Shown here: in pieces, positions 7,307 to 14,070 of the stretch
How the letters are laid out: the number at the start of each line of letters is the position of its first letter
How positions within the stretch are numbered: the first letter of the stretch is position 1
Assembly: GCA_946406585.1 (NCBI GenBank)
Contig: CAMJLI010000035.1
Location: forward strand, 1-14,070
Direction of reading: 5' to 3'
DNA from: an uncultured Prevotellaceae bacterium
GTDB taxonomy: Bacteria; Bacteroidota; Bacteroidia; Bacteroidales; Bacteroidaceae
Length of the DNA stretch: 14,070 bases
Notes under the pieces: model-generated
Database searches by the model: none
Told to the model about the DNA's origin: nothing
Seen by the model: the letters and a program-made list of their open reading frames with translations, nothing else
Program-made: the position numbers and the translations under genes

Positions 7307-9232
7307 TCAATTCATTAGTTTTAGGTTCATATGACAAATGGTAAGCATTAGCATCACCACCGGTTCGTAGACAATCTGCTCCAATATGCTCATGGACGGA
7401 AGTGACCGCAACAAGTCGATGATGGCATCTCTGTTGAAGAGTCCCATGCCCATAAGGCTGGCCGATGTCAACTCATCGTAAATTTGTCCATAGTCGGACT
7501 TGCTGAAAAATCGAGTCAACGGCGGTGCTTGGAACGGATGTTTCTGCCTTCGGTATACACGGTCTGTAATATAAGGACGAGCAGCTTCCTTCAGCACGAA
7601 CTTCTCATTGACATGGTCTCTTATCTTCATCTGCAAGGGGAGACGTGCAGCATATTCAAAAAGACGGTGGTCGAGGAAAGGCAACCGCCCTTCAACCGAA
7701 GCAGACATCTCGCAGCCATCACCAAGCGTACCTAATATGTAGTTGCAGAGCGCATGTTTGTTCCACAGATACAGCGACTTGTTGACAGGGTGAACACCAC
7801 GAAGTTTGGCATTTATTTGATAACGGTCACACATCTCATCAAGAAAATCATGGTTGTAACAACAATGTAGCATTTCGCTGTTGACATACTTATACATTTT
7901 GTATCCTATGCCAGCCTTGGCCGCCAAGAAAGATGGGACAAAGCCAAGCCTCTCTGCCAACCTGTCACAACATAGAGTATCGCCAACGGCAATTTCCGTA
8001 CCAGTTATGGCGAGGTTTGTATGATAGAGTTGTTTTGTGAGTTCTTCTTTCTCTTTTGTTGGCAAAATGGCAAAAAGGTCTTTTCGCAGATGTGGATAGC
8101 CCGCCAGACATTCATCGGCACCCTCGCCTGTCAATGCCACTTTGAACCCTGCCTCGTGGATGTTTTTGTTAAGCAGGTATTTGCACGAAAGATGACCATT
8201 GACCGCCAATCCTTCACTATGGTAGACGGCTTCGGGCAAGAATCTGAGGATATCGTGCTGACTGACTTCAACCCTATGCAACACGGCGCCACAGTGGTTG
8301 GCGGTCTCGGTGGCATAACGGTCCTCGTCGTATTCTGAATCCGCCTTTGGGAAAACTATCGAAAAGCAATGAACTGGCTCGCCTGTTAGATGAGTCATGA
8401 TGCCAGCGACAGTGCTGGAGTCGAGTCCACCACTGAGGTGGCAACATGCCGGAACGTCACCGTGAAGGCGCAATCGAATGGAATGGAGCAGCAGTTCATG
8501 AAATTTTTCAACATATTGTTGTTCTTGATCTGATGTCAGCGTCGGCTCCTCGTAGGACATGGGGTAATTCATGTCCCAATAAGATATGTCTTCCTTTTCG
8601 CATCCCGCCTTCCAAACGATGAGATGGCCTGGCTCCAACTGCCTTATACCTTTGAAGAAAGTACGGTCTGCAGGCTGATATTGTATTGACAGTGCCTGCA
8701 TCAGACTGTATTGATCCCATTCGGCCTTGACTCCACATGCAAGGATGGCCTTTGCCTTGGATGCCATAATGAGTCTTCTGCCATCATCCCACCAGCACAA
8801 GGGCTTGATGCCGAAACGGTCTCTTCCGGCTACGAGCAAGTGTTTTCTCTTGTCATACAGCAGGAAAGCAAACTCACCTATCAGGTGCTCCATCATGCCT
8901 GTGTAGCCGTATTTCAGATAGAGTGGTATCAGCAGTTCGCTGTCGGAATCCGTCTGGAAGGTATAGTTTGTTGAAAGTTCCAGTCTCAGCCTTTTGTAGT
9001 CGTAAAACTCTCCGTTCACAACGATGGTTATCATTCCGTCGGGCGAACTGATGGGTTGGTGCCCATGCCTTATTCCGACAATGGAAAGTCGCCTGTGACC
9101 CAGCGCGACATGCTCATCATGCCACATGCCGCTGTCGTCGGGGCCTCTAAGCTTCAACGTGTCAAGAGCTGCGGCAAGAATTCCTTTATCCGGTGTACCT
9201 TCTCGGTCGACAATACCTACTATTCCGCACAT
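7307..9232 (-). CDS. asnB: Glutamine-hydrolysing asparagine synthase-like amidotransferase
   Basis: A 641-residue protein of the AsnB family, which transfers ammonia from glutamine to an ATP-activated carboxylate. The N-terminal glutaminase domain is complete: catalytic Cys2 in MCGIVGI, RRLSIVG (47-53), NGEFYD (73-78) and DSDSE (95-99). The synthetase domain has the pyrophosphate loop SGGLDSS (267-273), the LTGEGADE segment about 100 residues later, and a C-terminal EGRLPFLDHRLFEYA region. Length is longer than E. coli AsnB (554) and closer to the AsnO/AsnB forms of Bacillus and those found near biosynthetic clusters. It overlaps the dehydrogenase gene by 13 bp and ends 4 bp before the methyltransferase. 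It could make asparagine for general metabolism, but its place within the unit suggests that it amidates the substrate or product of the A-T-R enzyme, or forms an amide or lactam from it. The family is certain; the acceptor is inferred. Confidence 0.92.
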   Translation of the reverse strand: MCGIVGIVDREGTPDKGILAAALDTLKLRGPDDSGMWHDEHVALGHRRLSIVGIRHGHQPISSPDGMITIVVNGEFYDYKRLRLELSTNYTFQTDSDSELLIPLYLKYGYTGMMEHLIGEFAFLLYDKRKHLLVAGRDRFGIKPLCWWDDGRRLIMASKAKAILACGVKAEWDQYSLMQALSIQYQPADRTFFKGIRQLEPGHLIVWKAGCEKEDISYWDMNYPMSYEEPTLTSDQEQQYVEKFHELLLHSIRLRLHGDVPACCHLSGGLDSSTVAGIMTHLTGEPVHCFSIVFPKADSEYDEDRYATETANHCGAVLHRVEVSQHDILRFLPEAVYHSEGLAVNGHLSCKYLLNKNIHEAGFKVALTGEGADECLAGYPHLRKDLFAILPTKEKEELTKQLYHTNLAITGTEIAVGDTLCCDRLAERLGFVPSFLAAKAGIGYKMYKYVNSEMLHCCYNHDFLDEMCDRYQINAKLRGVHPVNKSLYLWNKHALCNYILGTLGDGCEMSASVEGRLPFLDHRLFEYAARLPLQMKIRDHVNEKFVLKEAARPYITDRVYRRQKHPFQAPPLTRFFSKSDYGQIYDELTSASLMGMGLFNRDAIIDLLRSLPSMSILEQIVYEPVVMLMLTICHMNLKLMN

Positions 9233-10119
9233 ATCTTGAAAAACGTCTTTTTGCTTCCTATACGTTCTGCTTCAGCAAAAGCGGCCTCATACTGGGAAAG
9301 ATCATGTATGTTGCCAAAGAGCATGCTCGTATCGAGCGCATGTGGCAAATGGCAGGCAGTAGCAGTCAAGATATTTCTTGCTACGTCAAAGTCACCATAT
9401 CGTGCACCTCTTATGCATACCTCCTTCATGGCGATTGTATTCGCCGTGAAAGAACAAGGGGTGTAAGACCTGGATTTCAACACCAACACTCCCCCTGGCT
9501 TGAGCGCATCGATATAGGCATCGATGTTGGATGGTTCCGTCTCTATTATGCAGTCGTAACAATTCTTCCTCAAGTCATCTATATGGACAACCCTTTCCAT
9601 GTCTCGATGTCCCATGATCATGGCCACTTGGGATGTTAGTTCCGCAATCCTTGTTCCCCCAAATATGCATATCTTGCCGTTGATGTATTTCAGTGGGGCA
9701 AGTGCTGCGGCCACTGGTTCTAGAAACGCGCCGAAGGGAGAGAGCAAATAGTGTGGCAAGTGAACCAATGCTCTACAGGGAACTGCAATGTACTCTGCAA
9801 ATGCTCCATTGCAGTCCTTGCCACACATCATGTCTCCTGTAGTGCCAAAAGACATCGGGTTGGCACTGACGACATCGCCCACCTTCCAACCGTCCATCTC
9901 GCATTCTCCATTCAAGAAACCGGCAATTTTCCCACAAAACTCATGCCCCATCACAATATTCTCTTTTGCCGGGACAATACCTTTTCCTATGCCGATGTCT
10001 GTTCTGCAAATTCCCGCATAATAGACTTTGACAAGCACATTACAAATGTTTGTCAATTTGGGAATATCCCAGTCTATCTTATAGGCAACTGATGACCTAT
10101 TGAGTATGATTGCTCTCAT
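9220..10119 (-). CDS. Short zinc-type medium-chain dehydrogenase/reductase
   Basis: A 299-residue protein of the alcohol dehydrogenase-like medium-chain family. With the ATG at 10119, catalytic zinc ligands are recognisable as Cys38 (GICRTD), His59-Glu60 (GHEFCGK) and probably Glu134 (LEPVAAAL). Two things are odd. The structural-zinc lobe with four cysteines is nearly gone; only Cys99 and Cys103 remain. The cofactor-binding glycine motif is degenerate, reading FGGTRIAE (153-160) where relatives have GxGxxG. The protein is also 40-50 residues shorter than usual. The frame is intact, so this looks like a divergent family member rather than a pseudogene. An upstream GTG at 10143 is possible, but the MRAIIL start matches the family's usual N-terminus. 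It is the first gene of the five-gene unit and overlaps the next by 13 bp. It probably reduces the aldehyde released by the A-T-R enzyme or oxidises an alcohol intermediate. Cofactor preference is uncertain. Confidence 0.85.
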   Translation of the reverse strand: MRAIILNRSSVAYKIDWDIPKLTNICNVLVKVYYAGICRTDIGIGKGIVPAKENIVMGHEFCGKIAGFLNGECEMDGWKVGDVVSANPMSFGTTGDMMCGKDCNGAFAEYIAVPCRALVHLPHYLLSPFGAFLEPVAAALAPLKYINGKICIFGGTRIAELTSQVAMIMGHRDMERVVHIDDLRKNCYDCIIETEPSNIDAYIDALKPGGVLVLKSRSYTPCSFTANTIAMKEVCIRGARYGDFDVARNILTATACHLPHALDTSMLFGNIHDLSQYEAAFAEAERIGSKKTFFKICAE

Positions 10120-10241
10120 TGCAGTTCTACTATTCCTCTTCACCCCTTTCTCGCGGCTGATTTTGAGAATTATTTACTTGTCTAAGAAAGGAATCAACCG
10201 GGCACACATCGGCTGTCCTTAAAAGTGTGTATCCTTTTCGC

Positions 10242-10550
10242 CTACACTTCCTCAAACTCAAATAAGTTGATGAACCCTGTCAACTTGAAAACGGTCTTGA
10301 TGTCATCGTTCATGTTTCGCATGATGACTTTGCTTCCACTGGCCTTTGCCCCTTTGAGGATGCTGATGAGAATTCGCAATCCACTCGAAGCTATATACTC
10401 CAAATTCGTGCAGTCGATAACGATGTCGCGTCCATTGCTGACATATAAAGGCTGAAGAGTATTCTCCACCTCCACTGCTGCTGCAGTGTCAAATTCGCCT
10501 TCTAATGTTACCAAATACTTGTCTTTCAATTCTTGAATAGTTGTTTTCAT
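10242..10550 (-). CDS. STAS-domain anti-sigma factor antagonist (SpoIIAA/RsbV-like)
   Basis: A 102-residue single STAS domain. The strand-helix signature is DCTNLEYIASSGLRIL (residues 46-61), where Ser55 or Ser56 matches the serine that is phosphorylated in SpoIIAA and RsbV. In partner switching, the unphosphorylated form binds and sequesters a HATPase-type kinase or anti-sigma protein. The neighbouring sensor gene encodes both the phosphatase and a kinase-like domain, which makes a natural pair. It lies 98 bp after that gene and about 120 bp before the dehydrogenase gene, on the same strand. No Shine-Dalgarno sequence is clear. The family assignment is firm; the target of the switch is not visible here. 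Confidence 0.9.
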   Translation of the reverse strand: MKTTIQELKDKYLVTLEGEFDTAAAVEVENTLQPLYVSNGRDIVIDCTNLEYIASSGLRILISILKGAKASGSKVIMRNMNDDIKTVFKLTGFINLFEFEEV

Positions 10551-10611
10551 TTTTGTATGGATTTCGTTGTTTTCTATTTTATCTATTAATTGAAGGTATC
10601 ACGTTTGTAAT

Positions 10612-10632
10612 AACAATGCTTCATGCATTATT
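10612..10632 (-). other. AT-rich stem-loop between the sensor and STAS genes
   Basis: On the minus strand, AATAATGC (10625-10632) can pair with GCATTGTT (10612-10619) through eight base pairs including one U-G pair, with a five-base loop. No U tract follows it in the direction of transcription, so it is a poor intrinsic terminator. It could be a processing or attenuation site that separates the expression of the two genes. Weak evidence. Confidence 0.25.
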
Positions 10633-10648
10633 TCTTAATTTGTTTCCA

Positions 10649-12850
10649 TTACTCCTTAAGTCTCTTTTTTAATGTGAGTATGTTCATGCCATCTATTCTC
10701 TCATAGTTGATGGAATCCATCAGTTCTCTGACAAGAAGTATTCCAAGTCCACCCACAGGTCGATCTTCCACCGAGAGTGTGGTATCTGCTTTGGTAGCCT
10801 CTGTGGGGTCGAATGGCATGCCGGAGTCAGTGATGACAAGTTTCAGGTTTTTGCTGTTGGTCATTGCCTTTATGTTCAAAAGTCCTTCTTGTCCAGCAGG
10901 ATAGGCATAATTCATCACATTGACAACAGCCTCTTCCACTGCCAACCTTAATTTACGTGTCATCGAGACATCAAAGCCAAGCTTTTCTGCAACGGATTTC
11001 AATAAAGTGTGGAGGTCCTTAAGCTGTCTGATATCATTTTTCAATGTCAGTTCCCCATGCACTATGTAGTCATCGGAAATAGGTGTATATTTGACAGCAA
11101 GCATGGTCAAGTCATCGCTTTGTTCCTCCTCCGCGACAAAAAGACGCACTTGCTTGGTCATAGCACGGATAATATCTCCAGGCATATTGCTGTGCATATG
11201 GTTTAGAGTTGTCATTACTCGTTCCATTCCAAACAGCTTATGGTCTGAATTCTTCGCCTCAGTCAGCCCATCAGTATAGAGGAAGAGGGTGGCATGCTTC
11301 TTAATAACAGTCTCTTGCAACTCAAATATAAAATCATCAAACAATCCCACCGGCAAGTTGGCCTTCACTGGCAGGGTCGTAACAACATTGCCATCCATCA
11401 ACACAGGTTCGTCATGCCCTGCATTGCAATAGCGCAAACGTCCTGTAGGGAGGTCGAGCACGCCTATGAAAAGTGTGGCAAACATATTTGTTTTATTGTT
11501 GCGACATGCCGTTTCGTTGATGGTTCTCATTATATGAGCAGGATTGCTCTCATGAGCCGACACTGCGCGGAACAAAGCCTGTATCATGGCCATAATCAGT
11601 GCCGAGGGAATGCCTTTCCCGCTAACGTCTCCAATGCAGAAAAATAGTTTCTCGTCGCGTATGAAATAATTGTAGAGGTCACCTCCCACTTCCTTCGCTG
11701 GTGTCAGAATGGCATCAATGTTGATTTCGGAACGCCTCCCCACTCCATCATCCTCCACCAACATGGAATTCTGGATGGCTGTTGCTATTTGCAATTCGTT
11801 GTCAATGCGTTGCTTCTCTTCCTTGACAAGTGAGAGCCTATGCTCATTGAGCATGAAGCGACGTAGCATAAGTCCCAATATGCCTAATGCCATCAACATG
11901 AACACAAGCATGTTGATGCGCATCATGTGCAATTTCGCGTATACCTCATCATCATAACACACTACGGCAATCTGCCAATTGGGATTTCCTTTCATATTGG
12001 AATAAAAAACACTTGCCCCGTCGCCATTTTCATCCTTGAAGCGAATGACTTTGCTATTGCCACTATTGCTATAGCTACGCTCCACGGTACTGTCATTAAT
12101 CAAGCTGATCACTTTGTAAACTTCTTGCTTTTTCACTTGTTCAGAATTTGGGCCAGAAATCAACTTCCCAGAATCTGTCAGCAACAAGAAGAACGATGAT
12201 GGATAGATATGGCGCTGGTTCAACGTGTCGCCCAACCATTCCAGTGAGATGTCTATGCCACCCACAGCCATTATGCGTCCCAAACTATCATTAAGAGGAT
12301 AGGAATATGTGGTCAGTTTCTTTAACACGCCATCGTCCTCATGGTCATATGGGTCGCTCCAAAACGGCTTGTTTTCCTTCAACATCTTGATGAAAATAGG
12401 ATTGTTGATATAGTCAGTCCTATTATTCACAGCCAAGTTGGTGGTGTGGATAATGCCATCGTCCTTATAAGCATACGGCTCAAAAAGCTGCCCCATCTGA
12501 GGATAATAATAGGGTATGAATGCCAAGAAACTGCCCATCACCCTATGATTTGCCATTATGACACGCTTGGTTGCATCATACATGGAGTCAGGATGACTTA
12601 TGTTGCGCTCTACATCCCAAAGATGTTCTTTCAGCGTGTTTTCCATTTGTCTTAGCGTGCCGATGATTATTATCGCTTTCATTCTCAGTTCACTCTCCGC
12701 CCGCTTGTTCAACTCATCTTCCAACATTTTATGAGTGTAGTAATACTGCACTGCAGACATCAATTCAAGGAGCAAGGCTGCTATCACGAAAATAACCAAC
12801 CCCTTGTGGTTGATCAAGTAATCTCTTATATTTCTTAGGAATGCTCTCAT
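10649..12850 (-). CDS. Membrane sensor: dCACHE-like domain + SpoIIE/RsbU phosphatase + HATPase kinase domain
   Basis: A 733-residue signalling protein. A first transmembrane helix (about residues 17-36) and a second (about 311-332) bracket an extracytoplasmic region that resembles a dCACHE sensor, with PFWSDPY (162-168) and GGIDISLEWL (197-206). A short coiled-coil linker (335-362) leads to a PP2C/SpoIIE phosphatase domain whose metal-binding acids are visible in GGDLYN (389-394), IGDVSGKG (406-413) and SDDLTM (578-583). The C-terminal part is a GHKL ATPase domain of RsbW type: EEAVVNVMNYAYP (639-651, N box), ITDSGMPFD (673-681) and VGGLGILLV (699-707). One protein therefore holds both the phosphatase and the candidate kinase/anti-sigma activity of a partner switch. 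Downstream on the same strand is a STAS protein, the expected substrate. The sensed ligand is unknown. A Bacteroidota-type -7 box lies about 95 bp upstream. Confidence 0.92.
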   Translation of the reverse strand: MRAFLRNIRDYLINHKGLVIFVIAALLLELMSAVQYYYTHKMLEDELNKRAESELRMKAIIIIGTLRQMENTLKEHLWDVERNISHPDSMYDATKRVIMANHRVMGSFLAFIPYYYPQMGQLFEPYAYKDDGIIHTTNLAVNNRTDYINNPIFIKMLKENKPFWSDPYDHEDDGVLKKLTTYSYPLNDSLGRIMAVGGIDISLEWLGDTLNQRHIYPSSFFLLLTDSGKLISGPNSEQVKKQEVYKVISLINDSTVERSYSNSGNSKVIRFKDENGDGASVFYSNMKGNPNWQIAVVCYDDEVYAKLHMMRINMLVFMLMALGILGLMLRRFMLNEHRLSLVKEEKQRIDNELQIATAIQNSMLVEDDGVGRRSEINIDAILTPAKEVGGDLYNYFIRDEKLFFCIGDVSGKGIPSALIMAMIQALFRAVSAHESNPAHIMRTINETACRNNKTNMFATLFIGVLDLPTGRLRYCNAGHDEPVLMDGNVVTTLPVKANLPVGLFDDFIFELQETVIKKHATLFLYTDGLTEAKNSDHKLFGMERVMTTLNHMHSNMPGDIIRAMTKQVRLFVAEEEQSDDLTMLAVKYTPISDDYIVHGELTLKNDIRQLKDLHTLLKSVAEKLGFDVSMTRKLRLAVEEAVVNVMNYAYPAGQEGLLNIKAMTNSKNLKLVITDSGMPFDPTEATKADTTLSVEDRPVGGLGILLVRELMDSINYERIDGMNILTLKKRLKE

Positions 12851-12943
12851 GGCAAATAATTCTACAGTGTTATGGTATAAAGCAGGGAATCATGAAATTG
12901 TAGTATCCAGTTACGATCACCTATCTCTATAGCTTTTAAGAAG

Positions 12944-12951
12944 CAAAGTTA
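12944..12951 (-). promoter_or_regulatory. Candidate -7 box for the sensor gene
   Basis: On the minus strand the sequence reads TAACTTTG, a full match to the TAnnTTTG element of Bacteroidota housekeeping promoters. It would start transcription roughly 85-90 bases before the sensor start codon. I see no matching -33 TTTG at the expected spacing. No equivalent box was found in the two intergenic gaps further down this strand, which is compatible with one long transcript. Confidence 0.5.
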
Positions 12952-12988
12952 AAAATAAAAAGTTTAAAAATGAAGATTGTTAGAACTA

Positions 12989-13022
12989 TTTGTTATCTTT
13001 TTCATTTGTTTTTTTATATTTG
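12989..13022 (+). promoter_or_regulatory. Candidate promoter of the beta-barrel gene
   Basis: TATATTTG (13015-13022) matches TAnnTTTG, and a TTTG at 12989-12992 lies 22 bases before it, close to the usual Bacteroidota spacing. Transcription would begin about ten bases before the ATG at 13038, which gives a very short A-rich leader without a Shine-Dalgarno sequence. It faces the sensor promoter across a shared AT-rich intergenic region. Confidence 0.6.
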
Positions 13023-13037
13023 CACAAAATTACACAC

Positions 13038-14070
13038 ATGAGATATCCAATTTGTAGATTTATATTTTCTGTAGTTCTTCTTATGGCAACTTCCTTTACG
13101 TCTGCACAGGAAGTGAATGAAGAGGTTAAAGCAAACAAATTGACCATAGATGCCCAATTGATGTCACGTGGGGAAATAAGGCAAGGAGGCATTTCAAGCA
13201 ACGTAGAGGAGAAAAACGAAAACCGGTCAGCCTTCATCTCCAACCGCGCCAGGATTACGGTGGGCTATGAGCATGACAATCTGGCTCTAAAGGTTACTGC
13301 TCAGCATCAAGGTATCTGGGGTGCTGAAGGCGGTGGCAATTTCAACATTTACGAAGCATGGGCGCACCTGAAATCAAAAAGTGGATTGTTTGCCCGTGTT
13401 GGTCGTCAGGAACTTGTTTACGACGACGAACGCATTCTCGGCAACAATGATTGGGCAATGGCAGCTCTTTATCATGACGCTCTGAAATGTGGATATGAGA
13501 ACCATGGACACAAACTGCACGCCATCGTGGCATACAATCAGAATACAAAGAACGTCAATGGCGGCACATTCTACCAAAATGGCTCACAGATTTACAAGAC
13601 AATGCAAACAGCATGGTATCATTACGATGTTCCAAAGATTCCATTGGGCATGTCGCTGTTGTTCATTAACATCGGCATGCAAAATGGCACAGAGGAGGAT
13701 TACGAAACCACTTATCAACAACTTATAGGAGGATATGTGAGTTACAAACCCAAAAATCTAAATCTTGAAGCTGCATATTATCATCAGATGGGCAAATCCA
13801 GTTTAGACTACACATCGAAATTCTCAATTCCCATCAACGCATGGATGGCTTCAGCAAAAGCCTCCTACAAATTCAACAACCAGCTTACAGGATATGTTGG
13901 TTTTGACTATTTAAGTGGTGACAAGGAATTTGCAGTGCCAGGGCAAGGAAAGATTGGTTTGGTTCAACATACCAAGATGTCAGCATTTACAACCACTTTT
14001 GGTTCAACGCACAATTTTTATGGTGCCATGGACTTCTTCTATGTAAGTGCATACTACGGCACATTCTCAC
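13038..14070 (+). CDS. Outer-membrane beta-barrel protein, alginate-export-like (5' part only)
   Basis: The frame is open from the ATG at 13038 to the end of the window (344 codons and one base), so the gene is truncated at its 3' end by the window. An N-terminal signal peptide of about 23 residues ends in SA before Gln24. The mature part shows alternating hydrophobic and polar strands rich in aromatic residues, as in outer-membrane barrels. The segments ISNRARITVGYE, NIYEAWAHL and GRQELVYDDERILGNNDW resemble the alginate-export (porin-like) family common in Bacteroidota. The family name does not imply alginate as substrate. It is divergent from the sensor gene and could share control with it, or could be the start of an unrelated unit. 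An overlapping minus-strand open frame at its 5' end is not supported. Confidence 0.85.
   Translation, partial: MRYPICRFIFSVVLLMATSFTSAQEVNEEVKANKLTIDAQLMSRGEIRQGGISSNVEEKNENRSAFISNRARITVGYEHDNLALKVTAQHQGIWGAEGGGNFNIYEAWAHLKSKSGLFARVGRQELVYDDERILGNNDWAMAALYHDALKCGYENHGHKLHAIVAYNQNTKNVNGGTFYQNGSQIYKTMQTAWYHYDVPKIPLGMSLLFINIGMQNGTEEDYETTYQQLIGGYVSYKPKNLNLEAAYYHQMGKSSLDYTSKFSIPINAWMASAKASYKFNNQLTGYVGFDYLSGDKEFAVPGQGKIGLVQHTKMSAFTTTFGSTHNFYGAMDFFYVSAYYGTFS

Noticed and set aside
9193..9639. 148-codon open frame on the plus strand opposite the dehydrogenase
   Set aside because: The opposite strand encodes recognisable dehydrogenase motifs throughout; this frame has none.
9220..10119. Dehydrogenase as a decayed pseudogene
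   Set aside because: Despite the missing zinc lobe, the frame is intact, the catalytic zinc ligands are kept and both gene borders fit the overlapping pattern of the unit.
10144..10241. A separate promoter for the five-gene unit
   Set aside because: No TAnnTTTG box was found on the minus strand in this gap; a non-standard promoter remains possible.
12986..13243. 85-codon minus-strand open frame across the intergenic region and the start of the beta-barrel gene
   Set aside because: It covers the promoter and signal peptide region of a convincing gene, and has a low-complexity lysine-rich end.

Overview
The window looks like chromosomal DNA of a member of the Bacteroidota, probably Bacteroidales and possibly Prevotella-like. 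The reasons are TAnnTTTG-type promoter boxes in the 12851-13037 intergenic region, start codons that mostly lack Shine-Dalgarno sequences, Bacteroidota-style lipoprotein and beta-barrel genes, and moderate GC. No rRNA, tRNA, CRISPR, insertion sequence or integrase was seen, and no gene-free stretch exceeds about 190 bases.

Layout. (1) Positions 36-1691 (+) encode a lipoprotein type-B carboxylesterase with a complete Ser/Glu/His triad. (2) A 164-bp intergenic region contains competing inverted repeats and a strong ribosome binding site. It is followed by an unrecognised four-helix membrane protein (1856-2758, +). (3) Positions 2741-10119 (-) hold a five-gene unit whose neighbouring genes overlap by 13-17 bp or sit 4 bp apart. 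In transcription order it encodes a short medium-chain dehydrogenase, an AsnB-type amidotransferase, a SAM methyltransferase, a stand-alone A-T-R nonribosomal peptide synthetase-like enzyme, and a NadR-type NMN adenylyltransferase/ribosylnicotinamide kinase. (4) Upstream on the same strand are a STAS anti-anti-sigma-like protein (10242-10550) and a 733-residue membrane sensor that joins a dCACHE-like domain, a SpoIIE/RsbU phosphatase and a HATPase (RsbW-like kinase) domain (10649-12850). (5) Divergent from the sensor, the 5' part of an outer-membrane beta-barrel gene of alginate-export type runs off the window end (13038 onward).

The five-gene unit is the part worth attention. It reads as a small-molecule pathway: adenylate one amino acid, load it on a carrier domain, release it reductively as an aldehyde or alcohol, and modify it by amidation, methylation and redox chemistry. 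An NAD-synthesis enzyme is locked into the same transcript. There is no condensation domain, phosphopantetheinyl transferase or obvious exporter in the window. The STAS/SpoIIE/HATPase pair immediately upstream on the same strand could regulate the unit, or could be cotranscribed with it, but neither is shown by the sequence. The substrate and product are unknown. The pocket code I read by eye has some resemblance to lysine-type codes, which is only a lead.
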